The translations under genes were made by a program, and so were the position numbers. 59,510 nucleotides of DNA, taken from the NCBI RefSeq assembly GCF_024436055.1, contig NZ_JANFNH010000044.1:1-59510 (forward strand). Direction: 5' to 3'. The notes beneath the pieces were generated by a model. That model was not told where the DNA came from. It ran no database searches and saw nothing but the letters and a program-made list of their open reading frames with translations. Within the stretch, counting starts at the first letter, position 1. The number at the start of each line of letters is the position of its first letter. The DNA is from Streptantibioticus rubrisoli (GTDB taxonomy: Bacteria; Actinomycetota; Actinomycetes; Streptomycetales; Streptomycetaceae). Positions 1-8,073 of this stretch are shown in pieces.

Positions 1-3
1 CCC

Positions 4-288
4 TCAAAGATTGCCCCGGCACAGCTCAAGTACCGTCATCGCCAGCCCAGCGCCCCGCTTGCCCAGCGCCCCGCTGTAGCGGTTGATGACCTCCATCTCG
101 CGCGACAGATGCACCCGCCGCCCGCCGGAGGCGATCCGCGCGCGCTGGATCTCCCCGGACACCGCGATCCGCTCGGCCAGCAGGCCGAGGATGCGCTGGT
201 CCAGCTCGTCGATCCGCTCCCGCGCGCCGCTGATCAGCCCCGCCGCGTCCGTGCTGCCCGCACCGGTGTCCGCCGTGCTCGTGCTCAT
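4..288 (-). CDS. chorismate mutase (AroQ type)
   Basis: Encodes 94 aa, the usual length of a monofunctional AroQ-class chorismate mutase, which converts chorismate to prephenate for Phe and Tyr synthesis. The family pattern is visible: an N-terminal helix with ARERIDELDQRILGLLAER, then I..ARI and the REMEVINRY segment of the second and third helices. The first about 18 residues are a low-complexity Ser/Thr/Ala tail. ATG start; the TGA stop lies at the very left edge, so the gene is complete. It is divergent from guaA. Family call from sequence pattern; cytoplasmic enzyme by inference. Confidence 0.88.
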   Translation of the reverse strand: MSTSTADTGAGSTDAAGLISGARERIDELDQRILGLLAERIAVSGEIQRARIASGGRRVHLSREMEVINRYSGALGKRGAGLAMTVLELCRGNL

Positions 289-591
289 ATCCGTATGCCT
301 CTCGGGTCACTGCCCCGACGGTCCCGGAACGGTACGGAAACGACTGGCGCCCCGGACCGAGACCGGTCCGGGGCGCCAGTTGATGTCTGGTTCGTTCAGA
401 CAGCACGACCATGGCAGCCGGACCAGCCGGTGCCATAGGTAAAGACGACGTGCGCGCTGAACATGGCGGCCATTATGCACGAGCCCCCGCCCGCCGCGCG
501 CCCGGACGCCCAACCCACAGCGGGAGGCGTTTCTCGTAGCAACGGTAGAATCGGGAATCGATCCCTTGTAGCAACCGCCGGAAGGCCGCCC
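289..591. other. divergent intergenic region chorismate mutase / guaA
   Basis: About 300 bases without a convincing gene. It holds a perfect 17-bp-arm hairpin (343-380), a second small hairpin (TGTCTG/CAGACA, 384-402) and a TAGAAT -10-like box at 546-551 that fits a guaA promoter. An in-frame extension of guaA reaches back to 463 but runs through this promoter, so it is probably not translated. Confidence 0.6.
343..380. terminator. 17-bp perfect inverted repeat in a divergent intergenic region
   Basis: Arms 343-359 (starting ACTGGCGCC) and 364-380 are exactly complementary with a 4-base AGAC loop. The shape is that of a strong intrinsic terminator, but it lies between two divergent genes, where no annotated upstream transcript ends. 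It could be an attenuator in a guaA leader, a terminator of an unannotated small RNA, or protection against antisense read-through. Confidence 0.6.
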
Positions 592-2181
592 GTGGCATCA
601 GCTACCCCAGCTCCCACCGACACCGTCCTGGTCGTCGACTTCGGGGCGCAGTACGCCCAGCTCATCGCCCGACGGGTCCGCGAGGCCCGGGTCTACAGCG
701 AGATCGTGCCGAGCACCATGCCGGTCAGCGAGATGCTCGCCAAGAACCCGAAGGCGATCATCCTCTCCGGTGGGCCGTCGTCGGTGTACGAGGAGGGCGC
801 GCCGTCCATCGACCGGGCCCTGTTCGAGGCGGGCGTCCCGGTCTTCGGCATGTGCTACGGCTTCCAGCTGATGGCCACCACGCTCGGCGGCACGGTCGAC
901 AACAACGGCCGCCGCGAGTACGGCCGCACCCCGCTGCACGTCAACCGGCACGGAGCCACCTCCACCCTGTTCGAGGGCACGCCCGCCGAGCAGTCGGTGT
1001 GGATGTCGCACGGTGACGCCTGCTCCGCCGCGCCGGAGGGCTTCACCGTCACCGCCTCCACCGACGGCGTTCCGGTCGCCGCCTTCGAGGACGACGAGCG
1101 CAGGCTGTACGGCGTCCAGTACCACCCCGAGGTCATGCACTCCACGCACGGCCAGCAGGTGCTGGAGCACTTCCTCTACCGCGGCGCGGGCCTGGAGCCC
1201 ACCTGGACGACGCACAACGTCGTGGAGGAGCAGATCGTCGCGATCCGCGAGCAGGTCGGCGACAAGCGGGTGATCTGCGGCCTGTCCGGCGGTGTGGACT
1301 CCGCGGTCGCCGCCGCCCTGGTGCAGAAGGCCGTGGGCTCCCAGCTGACCTGCGTCTTCGTCGACCACGGCCTGCTGCGCAAGGGCGAGGCCGAGCAGGT
1401 CGAGAAGGACTTCGTGGCCGCCACCGGCGTCGAACTCAAGGTCGTCGACGCCCAGGAGCGGTTCCTCGCCGCGCTCGCCGGGAAGACCGACCCGGAGGAG
1501 AAGCGGAAGATCATCGGCCGGGAGTTCATCCGGGTCTTCGAGCAGGCCGCCTCCGAGATCGTCGCCGACGCGGGCGCGCACGGCGAGGCCGTGGAGTTCC
1601 TGGTCCAGGGCACGCTCTACCCGGACGTGGTGGAGTCCGGTGGCGGCACCGGCACCGCGAATATCAAGTCGCACCACAACGTCGGCGGTCTGCCGGAGGA
1701 CCTGCAGTTCCGGCTGGTCGAGCCGCTGCGCAAGCTGTTCAAGGACGAGGTCCGCAAGGTCGGCGAGGAGCTCGGCCTGCCCTCCGAGATCGTCTGGCGC
1801 CAGCCGTTCCCTGGCCCCGGCCTGGGCATCCGGATCATCGGCGAGGTCACCCGCGACCGTCTGGACCTGCTGCGCGAGGCCGACGCGATCGCCCGTGAGG
1901 AGCTGACCGCCGCCGGTCTCGACCGCGAGATCTGGCAGTGCCCGGTCGTCCTGCTGGCCGACGTACGCTCGGTCGGCGTCCAGGGCGACGGCCGCACCTA
2001 CGGCCACCCGGTGGTCCTGCGCCCGGTGTCGTCGGAGGACGCGATGACCGCCGACTGGTCCCGGCTGCCCTACGACGTGCTGGCGCGGATCTCCACCCGC
2101 ATCACCAACGAGGTCCGCGACATCAACCGCGTCGTCCTCGATGTGACCAGCAAGCCCCCGGGCACCATCGAGTGGGAGTGA
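592..2181 (+). CDS. guaA: GMP synthase (glutamine-hydrolysing)
   Basis: Makes GMP from XMP, ATP and glutamine in purine synthesis. From the GTG at 592 the protein is 529 aa, normal for GuaA. Domains in order: class I glutamine amidotransferase ([10 protein letters not shown] start; nucleophile Cys in GMCYG; His-Glu in QYHPEV), ATP-pyrophosphatase domain (SGGVDSAV P-loop), and the C-terminal dimerisation domain ending [16 protein letters not shown]-type RBS precedes 592 and a TAGAAT box lies about 40 bases upstream, so this start is preferred over the longer frame to 463. Followed by a strong hairpin terminator. Confidence 0.97.
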   Translation: MASATPAPTDTVLVVDFGAQYAQLIARRVREARVYSEIVPSTMPVSEMLAKNPKAIILSGGPSSVYEEGAPSIDRALFEAGVPVFGMCYGFQLMATTLGGTVDNNGRREYGRTPLHVNRHGATSTLFEGTPAEQSVWMSHGDACSAAPEGFTVTASTDGVPVAAFEDDERRLYGVQYHPEVMHSTHGQQVLEHFLYRGAGLEPTWTTHNVVEEQIVAIREQVGDKRVICGLSGGVDSAVAAALVQKAVGSQLTCVFVDHGLLRKGEAEQVEKDFVAATGVELKVVDAQERFLAALAGKTDPEEKRKIIGREFIRVFEQAASEIVADAGAHGEAVEFLVQGTLYPDVVESGGGTGTANIKSHHNVGGLPEDLQFRLVEPLRKLFKDEVRKVGEELGLPSEIVWRQPFPGPGLGIRIIGEVTRDRLDLLREADAIAREELTAAGLDREIWQCPVVLLADVRSVGVQGDGRTYGHPVVLRPVSSEDAMTADWSRLPYDVLARISTRITNEVRDINRVVLDVTSKPPGTIEWE

Positions 2182-2204
2182 CCTCACCCCCACTCGAACA
2201 AGTC

Positions 2205-2250
2205 AACGACCGCGCCGCCGCTCACGCTTTGGAGTGGCGGCGCGGTCGTT
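2205..2250 (+). terminator. guaA terminator hairpin
   Basis: Arms AACGACCGCGCCGCC (2205-2219) and its exact complement (2236-2250) flank a 16-base loop that can pair further (GCTC/GAG). It begins 24 bases after the guaA stop. Confidence 0.8.
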
Positions 2251-2302
2251 CCTGCTCGGTAGGCTGGCGGTAACGACGAGACTCCATCCCATGGGAGCAC
2301 TG

Positions 2303-2893
2303 ATGACCGTCGATCCGGATTTCGAGTGGCCGCGCCCACCCGAGGGCGGCTATACCTCGGACGATCTCGATCGGCTTCCGAACCTGCCCCCGCACACGGA
2401 GCTGATCGACGGGAGTCTCGTTTTCGTGAGTGCGCAGTCCAATTTCCACACACTGATGCTGCGCCTGCTGGAGTTCGAACTGTTGCGTCAGCTGCCCGAC
2501 GGGTTGGACGTTCGTCGTGAGATGAGCGTCGTGCTGGGGCGGCGGAACCGCCCAGAGCCTGATCTCATTGTCATCCGCGCTGACGCGGCCGGAGGCCTCA
2601 ACAAGACCGCCTACCTCCCGGACGACGTTGTCGTTGCCGTCGAGGTGGTATCACCGGATTCCGAAGAGCGCGACCGCGAGTCAAAGCCGCGCAAGTATGC
2701 GGCAGCGGGAATCCGCCACTTCTGGCGGGTGGAGAACGATGGCGGTCGGCCGATCGTCTACGTCTACGAGCTCGACCCGTCCACCGGCTCCTACATCCCC
2801 GCTGGCATCTACCACGACAAACTGCGGTTGCAGAGCCCGTTCGCCCTTGACATCGATCTCACGTCCCTTGGCCGTCGGCCCGGTCTTGGGTGA
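2303..2893 (+). CDS. Uma2 family (DUF820) protein
   Basis: Encodes 196 aa from the ATG at 2303, which has GGGAG five bases upstream; longer starts would lie in the guaA terminator. The Uma2/DUF820 restriction-endonuclease-like fold is recognisable: ELIDGSLVF, RPEPDLIVI (catalytic Asp), VEVVSPDSEERD (Glu-x-Val followed by Ser-Asp) and the KYAAAGIRHFWRV helix with the usual Lys. Family members are abundant in Streptomyces and cyanobacteria as predicted nucleases with no firm physiological role. Single-gene unit between guaA and the aldolase. A second, divergent Uma2 lies at 47878-48429. Confidence 0.88.
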   Translation: MTVDPDFEWPRPPEGGYTSDDLDRLPNLPPHTELIDGSLVFVSAQSNFHTLMLRLLEFELLRQLPDGLDVRREMSVVLGRRNRPEPDLIVIRADAAGGLNKTAYLPDDVVVAVEVVSPDSEERDRESKPRKYAAAGIRHFWRVENDGGRPIVYVYELDPSTGSYIPAGIYHDKLRLQSPFALDIDLTSLGRRPGLG

Positions 2894-2992
2894 GCCATCC
2901 GGTTTCCGCCGCCCCATCGACATCGACCTCACCGAGATCGATCCCCTGTAGGCCCCTGGCCTTACCCTGTACCTCGCGGTAACTTCCGCCCC

Positions 2993-3787
2993 ATGAGCGA
3001 AAAGACGCCGCCGCAGCCCATACCCACCGACCAGCTCCAGTTCGCGCTTCCGCCGACGTTCGACAACGTCGAGGACGAGCGCACGTATCGCAAAGAGCGG
3101 CTCGCCGCGGCCCTGCGCCTGTTCGGGCGGTTCGGGTTCGAAGAGGGCGTCGCGGGCCACATCACCGCTCGGGACCCGGAGTTCACCGACCACTTCTGGG
3201 TCAACCCGTTCGGGATGTCCTTCAAGCACATCACGGTCAGCGACCTGATCCTGGTCAACCACTCCGGCCAGGTGGTGGAGGGCCGCCACCACGTCAACCA
3301 GGCCGCGTTCGCGATCCATTCACAGGTGCACAAGGCGCGCCCGGATGTCATCGCCGCCGCGCACAGCCACTCCACCTACGGGCGGGCGCTGTCCGCGCTC
3401 GGTGAGCTGCTGGAGCCGATCACCCAGGACGTCTGCGCGTTCTTCGAGGACCACACCCTGTTCGACGACTACACCGGCGTGGTCGTAGACGAGGAGGAGG
3501 GCCGCCGGATCGCGACGGCGCTCGGCCCGCACAAGGCGGTGATCCTGCGCAACCACGGGCTGTTGACCGTGGGCGACTCGGTGGACGCCGCCGCGTGGTG
3601 GTTCATCACGATGGAACGTTCCTGCCAGGTGCAGCTCACCGCGAAGGCCGCGGGCAAGCCGGTGCCGATCTCCTACGAGAACGCGGTGCGCACCCGCGAA
3701 CAACTCGGCAACGACCTGGTGGCGTGGATCAACTACCAGCCGCTGTACCAGCAGATCACCCGCAGCGAACCCGAACTGCTCGGCTGA
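2993..3787 (+). CDS. class II aldolase/adducin family protein
   Basis: A 264 aa protein with the class II aldolase/adducin fold used by fuculose- and ribulose-phosphate aldolases and related decarboxylases. Visible features: the substrate and catalytic region EEGVAGHITARDP, the metal-binding AAHSHSTYG (His-x-His) and the third metal His in LRNHGLLTVG. The C-terminus carries an aromatic tail typical of the adducin-like soluble subgroup. ATG at 2993; no strong RBS. Zn-dependent lyase activity is predicted, but the substrate cannot be read from sequence and no sugar-catabolic genes are adjacent. Confidence 0.85.
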   Translation: MSEKTPPQPIPTDQLQFALPPTFDNVEDERTYRKERLAAALRLFGRFGFEEGVAGHITARDPEFTDHFWVNPFGMSFKHITVSDLILVNHSGQVVEGRHHVNQAAFAIHSQVHKARPDVIAAAHSHSTYGRALSALGELLEPITQDVCAFFEDHTLFDDYTGVVVDEEEGRRIATALGPHKAVILRNHGLLTVGDSVDAAAWWFITMERSCQVQLTAKAAGKPVPISYENAVRTREQLGNDLVAWINYQPLYQQITRSEPELLG

Positions 3788-3921
3788 GGCCGCGGGCCAG
3801 GCGTACCAGGCCCCACCGCACGCCCGTTCAGAAGGTCCGCAGAGCAAACCCGCGCAGTATTGAGCGCGAGCCGTCCAGCTCCCGTACTCATGGGGGAAAC
3901 CGGCGGAGAGGCGGAGACACG

Positions 3922-4437
3922 ATGCCTGGTGCGCATGCGACGGTGCTGGAGTCCGACGGGAGGTGGCGGGCCGGTTGGGCCCGCCACGCGCTGCTGCCGC
4001 TGCGCGTCTTCCTGGGCGTGACGTTCGTCTACGCGGGGCTGAACAAGCTCTCCGACCCCGCGTTCTTCTCCGCCAACGCCAGCGCCCCGGGCTCGCTGGT
4101 CGCCACGTTGCACGCGGTGCGCGACAACTCGGCGGTGCCGAGGCTGGTGGACCTGGCGCTGAAGAACCCGGACACGATCGGCCATGTCATAGCCTTCGGC
4201 GAACTCGCCGTGGGCCTGGGCACGTTGGTCGGCCTGCTGAGCCGACTCGCCGCCCTGGGCGGGGCGTTGATATCGCTGAGCCTGTGGCTGACGGTGAGCT
4301 GGGCGAGCACGCCGTACTACTACAGCAACGACCTGCCGTATCTGATGGCGTGGTTGCCGCTGGTGCTGGCCGGGGCGCCGTACCTGTCGCTGGACGCGCT
4401 CATCGCCCGGCGCCGGAAGCGCGCGACCGCTGCCTGA
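3922..4437 (+). CDS. DoxX family membrane protein
   Basis: Encodes 171 aa with four predicted membrane segments. The family signature is clear: PLRVFLGVTFVYAGLNKLSDPAFF at the first helix, then a FGELAVGLGTLVGLLSRLAA helix and LPLVLAGAP near the end, finishing in a basic RRRKR tail. The DoxX family includes a subunit of archaeal thiosulfate:quinone oxidoreductase and mycobacterial membrane redox proteins; the activity here is unknown. ATG at 3922 has GGAG upstream. Its 3' end overlaps the convergent small gene 4400-4624 by 38 bases. Confidence 0.8.
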   Translation: MPGAHATVLESDGRWRAGWARHALLPLRVFLGVTFVYAGLNKLSDPAFFSANASAPGSLVATLHAVRDNSAVPRLVDLALKNPDTIGHVIAFGELAVGLGTLVGLLSRLAALGGALISLSLWLTVSWASTPYYYSNDLPYLMAWLPLVLAGAPYLSLDALIARRRKRATAA

Positions 4438-4624
4438 CCGACCGCGTCACCGCCCGGACCAGCCCGGTCAGCACCAGGCCGACGCCCAGCACCGGCAGCG
4501 CCAGCACGGGCCGGGGGTGCCAGGCCCCGGCCGCCGCGAGCCCGAACCCGGCCGCGATCGCCAGGAACAACAGGCCCGCCAACAGCGTCGCCGGTTCGAA
4601 GCGCCGCTCACGATCCGCTGCCAC
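4400..4624 (-). CDS. small two-helix membrane protein
   Basis: Encodes 74 aa from a GTG that overlaps the end of the PspC gene by 17 bases, so it is probably translationally coupled to it. There are two hydrophobic segments (LLAGLLFLAIAAGFGLAAAG and LALPVLGVGLVLTGLV) separated by a short HPRP turn, and a basic tail. No family recognised. Its position suggests a partner of the PspC membrane stress protein. A real gene is supported by coupling and coherent topology rather than by homology. Confidence 0.6.
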   Translation of the reverse strand: MAADRERRFEPATLLAGLLFLAIAAGFGLAAAGAWHPRPVLALPVLGVGLVLTGLVRAVTRSVRQRSRASGAGR

Positions 4625-5942
4625 GCAGCACCACCACCTCTCCCACGCCGACCTTCAGGTCGAGCGTGATCGTCCCACCGGACCTGGTGCCCGCGGGCGG
4701 GTCCAGCGTCACCGAACGGTCCATTCCCGGGTGCATGTCCAGCCGGTGCGAACCGGGCCCGTCGGGCAGCCGTAGGTCGCCGAGTCCGACCTTGGCGTGC
4801 ACGTTGACCGTCGCGTTCCCGGGCACCCGCACCTCAAGCTGCCCGGCGCCGACGTCCACCGTCGTACCGGCCGTGCCTCCCTTGAGGTTGAGGCCGGTGA
4901 GGTCCAACACCTCCTGGCCCGCCCCGAGTTGGTACGCGGGCCGTAGCTGCGCGGTGGTCGTCGGGCGCCAGTCCTCCCGGTGCCAGTCGGTGCCCACGGA
5001 CTTCGGCAGCGAGGCCGCGGCCACCAGCAGCACGCTGCTCAGCGCCGCCCACACGATCGTGCCGCGCCCCCGGTGCCCCCAGAAGGCGCCGAGCACCAGG
5101 CACAGCCCGAACACCCCGAGCGCGCTGACCAGGCCCACCTGCATGACCGTGCCCAGCGGGTGGTGCCGCCAGGACAGCGCCACGCCCGCACTCGCCGCGA
5201 GCACGGCCAGGCAGAACGTCCCCAGCCCGAACCCCGAGCGCTCGCGCCGCCGGTGATCGGCGGCATCCCGGGGGTGGCGGGCCTCCCAGAAGTCCCGGAG
5301 CGTGGCGGCCGGCGACGACCACTTCTCGTACGGCGGCCCCTCGTACGAGTCGTCCGGACCCCACAGATACCCGGTGGAGGCGGCTGTGTTGGCCCGCTGC
5401 TCCCGCCACCACGACGGGGTGTCGGCGGGCGGCGGCTGCGCGGCCGGGGGCGCGTCGGACACCTGGCCCGAGGCGCTCGCACCGCCCTCACCGTCCGCCC
5501 CCGCCCGGGCCAGCGCCGCCCGCCGCTGCTGGGACCAGTAGACCGCTCCGACCAGCGCGACCACCAGGCAGATGGAGAACGCCTGGTTGTTGCCGTTGTC
5601 CATGGTGGACAGGAACAGCCCCGAGCCGACCAGCGTGAACAGCAGCGCGGTCAGCGCGCTGCCCTCGATCCGGCCGGAGAGCAGCCGGTGCAGCTCGGTC
5701 TCGTCCTCGCCGCACATCGGGATCAGCAGCCAGCCGATGCCGTACGCGATCAGACCGACGCCGCCGGTCAGGGCGAGTACGGCGAGCACCACCCGGAAGA
5801 TCACCGGGTCCATGCGGAAGAACTGGCCGAGGCCGCCGCACACCCCGCCGATCACCTTCTGGCGGCGGCTGCGGGTCAGCCCCTTGCGCAGCTGTTTCCC
5901 CAGCGTGACGCGTTCGTCACCCCGCGGGTCGTCGTCTGTCAT
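4608..5942 (-). CDS. PspC domain-containing membrane protein
   Basis: A 444 aa membrane protein. Residues about 20-80 form a PspC domain (RRQKVIGGVCGGLGQFF, then a hydrophobic helix and GWLLIPM). Further predicted helices follow near 95-140 and 245-320, separated by a Pro/Ala-rich linker, and the C-terminal 120 residues are a beta-rich extracytoplasmic domain (NLKGGTAGTTVDVGAGQLEV..., LDLKVGVGEVVV) of the LiaF/DUF2154-like adhesin type. Divergent from the PspC-kinase/response-regulator pair, giving a LiaFSR-like envelope stress layout. AGGAGG ends only one base before the ATG, so the start may be misplaced. Function is inferred from family and context. Confidence 0.85.
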   Translation of the reverse strand: MTDDDPRGDERVTLGKQLRKGLTRSRRQKVIGGVCGGLGQFFRMDPVIFRVVLAVLALTGGVGLIAYGIGWLLIPMCGEDETELHRLLSGRIEGSALTALLFTLVGSGLFLSTMDNGNNQAFSICLVVALVGAVYWSQQRRAALARAGADGEGGASASGQVSDAPPAAQPPPADTPSWWREQRANTAASTGYLWGPDDSYEGPPYEKWSSPAATLRDFWEARHPRDAADHRRRERSGFGLGTFCLAVLAASAGVALSWRHHPLGTVMQVGLVSALGVFGLCLVLGAFWGHRGRGTIVWAALSSVLLVAAASLPKSVGTDWHREDWRPTTTAQLRPAYQLGAGQEVLDLTGLNLKGGTAGTTVDVGAGQLEVRVPGNATVNVHAKVGLGDLRLPDGPGSHRLDMHPGMDRSVTLDPPAGTRSGGTITLDLKVGVGEVVVLRGSGS

Positions 5943-5994
5943 GCCTCCTATGGTGCGGGTTGCCCGCGGCTCGCCGGAATCCGTGACTCCCCTG

Positions 5995-6060
5995 GTCCTA
6001 CCCTGATTCCCGGCTCAGGGACGCCCAGGTCAGGGACGACCTCGGGGGCAACCCTGATGC
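5995..6060. promoter_or_regulatory. candidate operator array of TCAGGG half-sites
   Basis: Four copies of the hexamer TCAGGG/CCCTGA lie in the 136-base divergent gap: CCCTGA 6001-6006, TCAGGG 6015-6020, TCAGGG 6030-6035, CCCTGA 6052-6057. The outer two sit in the longer direct repeat ACCCTGAT(T/G)CC. Position and repetition suggest binding by the adjacent LuxR-type regulator. This is inference. Confidence 0.45.
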
Positions 6061-6093
6061 CGGACACCGCCGTGACATGTGACCATCGGAGGC

Positions 6094-7365
6094 ATGCCAG
6101 CCGTGTCCGCGCCCGCCGGGTCCGCCCGTGCCGACTTCGACGACGATCCGCCGCCCAAGCTGTACCGCAGCTCGGAGGGCCGGATCATCGGCGGTGTGGC
6201 CCGCGGACTCGCCGGTCACCTGGGGCTGCCGACATCCTGGGTGCGCATCGCCTTCGCCGTGCTGGTGACCATCGGCGGCCTGGGCATTCCGTTGTACGCG
6301 GCTTTCTGGTTCGTCGTACCGCTCGGCGTGGGCGGGGTCGACCAAGCGGCGAGGCAGCCGCTGAGCCCGCGCGCCTGGCTGGCCTCCGGCCGCAAGCCCG
6401 ACCGGGGGCAGGTCCTCGCGATGATCGCGGTGATCGCGGGCTTCGGGGTGCTGGTGAAGAACCTCAACCCGGGCGCCGCCAACCACTACATCTGGCCGGT
6501 CGTGCTGATCGGCGCGGGTGTGGCGCTGGTGTGGCGGCAGGCCGACAACGCCCGGCGGGCCCGCTGGGTGGAGATGAGCCGGGGCAAGCGGTTCTGGCCG
6601 GTGGCCCGGGGCGCGGCCGGGGTGATCCTGGTCGCCGCGGGAGTCACCGGGTTCCTGGTGGTGCGCAGTTCCGCGCGTGACCTCGGCGCGGCGCTCCAGG
6701 CGTCGCTCGCCGTGCTGGTCGGCATCGCGCTGCTCGCCGGGCCGTACGTGGTGCGGATGACCCAGGACCTGTCGGCGGAGCGGATGATGCGCATCCGCGC
6801 ACAGGAGCGCGCCGAGGTGGCCGCACATGTTCATGACTCCGTACTGCACACCCTGACCCTCATCCAGCGGCACGCCGACGACTCCCGCGAGGTGGCCCGG
6901 CTGGCCCGGGCCCAGGAGCGCGAACTGCGCGCCTGGCTGTACCGGCCGGAGGGAACCGGCAAGGAGGACGAACCGACCACGCTGGCCGACGCGGTGCGGC
7001 GCACCGCGGCCGAGGTCGAGGACCACCACGGCGTACCGGTCGAGGTGGTGTGCGTCGGTGACTGCCCGTTGGACGGCAACCTCGGCGCCCTGATGCAGGC
7101 CGCGCGTGAGGCGATGGTCAACGCGGCCAAGTACGGTGGCGACGAAGCGGTTCAGGTGTACGCGGAGGTCGAGGAGGCCCGGGTCTTCGTCTCCGTGCGG
7201 GACCGCGGCCCCGGCTTCGACATCGACCAGGTGCCGGACGACCGGATGGGCGTGCGGGAGTCGATCATCGGCCGTATGAAGCGCAACGGCGGCGAGGCAC
7301 GGCTGCGTGCCGCACCGGGTGGGGGGACCGAAGTGGAACTGGAGATGGAGAGGTCGGCGGGATGA
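6094..7365 (+). CDS. PspC domain sensor histidine kinase
   Basis: A 423 aa membrane sensor kinase. A PspC domain (LYRSSEGRIIGGVARGLAGHLG, about 24-80) is fused to further helices (about 105-135 and 170-225), a HisKA_3-like dimerisation helix with the phospho-acceptor at His247 (VHDSVLHTLTLIQ), and a HATPase domain with N-box REAMVNAAKYGG and G-box RDRGPGFD. It should phosphorylate the response regulator encoded next, whose start overlaps this stop (ATGA). Start uncertain: GGAGG lies one base before the ATG; GTG at 6079 (longer) and GTG at 6103 are alternatives. Likely senses membrane stress, by analogy to PspC/LiaS systems. Confidence 0.87.
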   Translation: MPAVSAPAGSARADFDDDPPPKLYRSSEGRIIGGVARGLAGHLGLPTSWVRIAFAVLVTIGGLGIPLYAAFWFVVPLGVGGVDQAARQPLSPRAWLASGRKPDRGQVLAMIAVIAGFGVLVKNLNPGAANHYIWPVVLIGAGVALVWRQADNARRARWVEMSRGKRFWPVARGAAGVILVAAGVTGFLVVRSSARDLGAALQASLAVLVGIALLAGPYVVRMTQDLSAERMMRIRAQERAEVAAHVHDSVLHTLTLIQRHADDSREVARLARAQERELRAWLYRPEGTGKEDEPTTLADAVRRTAAEVEDHHGVPVEVVCVGDCPLDGNLGALMQAAREAMVNAAKYGGDEAVQVYAEVEEARVFVSVRDRGPGFDIDQVPDDRMGVRESIIGRMKRNGGEARLRAAPGGGTEVELEMERSAG

Positions 7366-8045
7366 GCGAACAGACGTCTGCGACGCGTCAGGTACGGGTG
7401 GTGCTCGTCGACGACCACAGGATGTTCCGCACCGGGGTGCAGGCCGAGATCGGCGATACCGGGCGCACGGGTGTCGACGTGGTCGGCGAGGCCGCCGACG
7501 TCGACCAGGCGGTGACGGTGGTGACCGCCACCCGGCCCGATGTCGTACTGCTGGACGTCCATCTGCCGGGCGGCGGCGGGGTGGAGGTGCTGCGCCGCTG
7601 CGCGTCGTTGATGGCCGACGCCGCGCAGCCGGTGCGGTTCCTGGCGCTGTCCGTCTCCGACGCGGCCGAGGACGTCATCGGCGTCATCCGCGGCGGTGCG
7701 CGCGGCTATGTGACCAAGACGATCACCGGTCCCGACCTGGTCGACTCCATCTTCCGGGTGGCCGACGGGGATGCCGTCTTCTCCCCGCGGCTCGCCGGTT
7801 TCGTGCTGGACGCCTTCGCCTCCTCCGACGCCCCACCGGTCGACGAGGACCTGGACCGCCTCACCCAACGCGAGCGCGAGGTCCTGCGGTTGATCGCCCG
7901 TGGCTACGCGTACAAGGAGATCGCCAAGCAACTGTTCATCTCCGTCAAGACGGTTGAGTCCCATGTCTCGGCGGTACTGCGCAAGCTGCAACTGTCCAAC
8001 CGCCACGAGCTGACGCGTTGGGCCACGGCCCGCAGGCTGGTCTGA
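7362..8045 (+). CDS. LuxR/NarL family response regulator
   Basis: Encodes 227 aa. The receiver domain has the acidic pair VDDHR, phospho-acceptor Asp65 (VLLDVHLPG), Ser/Thr in LALSVSD and Lys in VTKTI. The output domain is a LuxR/GerE helix-turn-helix (LTQREREVLRLIARG...IAKQLFISVKTVESHV, about 160-215). Overlaps the kinase gene by 4 bases (ATGA), so the two are cotranscribed and coupled. Expected to control its own operon and the divergent PspC gene. It ends 28 bases from the convergent helR gene. Confidence 0.93.
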   Translation: MSEQTSATRQVRVVLVDDHRMFRTGVQAEIGDTGRTGVDVVGEAADVDQAVTVVTATRPDVVLLDVHLPGGGGVEVLRRCASLMADAAQPVRFLALSVSDAAEDVIGVIRGGARGYVTKTITGPDLVDSIFRVADGDAVFSPRLAGFVLDAFASSDAPPVDEDLDRLTQREREVLRLIARGYAYKEIAKQLFISVKTVESHVSAVLRKLQLSNRHELTRWATARRLV

Positions 8046-8073
8046 CCGTGGCCGCCGGGCGCCCTGGCCGGGG

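Noticed and set aside
463-591. N-terminal extension of guaA to the ATG at 463
   Set aside because: It runs through a TAGAAT promoter box, has no family similarity, and GTG 592 with an RBS gives the normal GuaA length.
598-2193. 531-codon open frame antisense to guaA
   Set aside because: Shadow frame caused by GC-biased codon positions; composition is Gly/Val/Leu/Asp/Arg noise with no domain.
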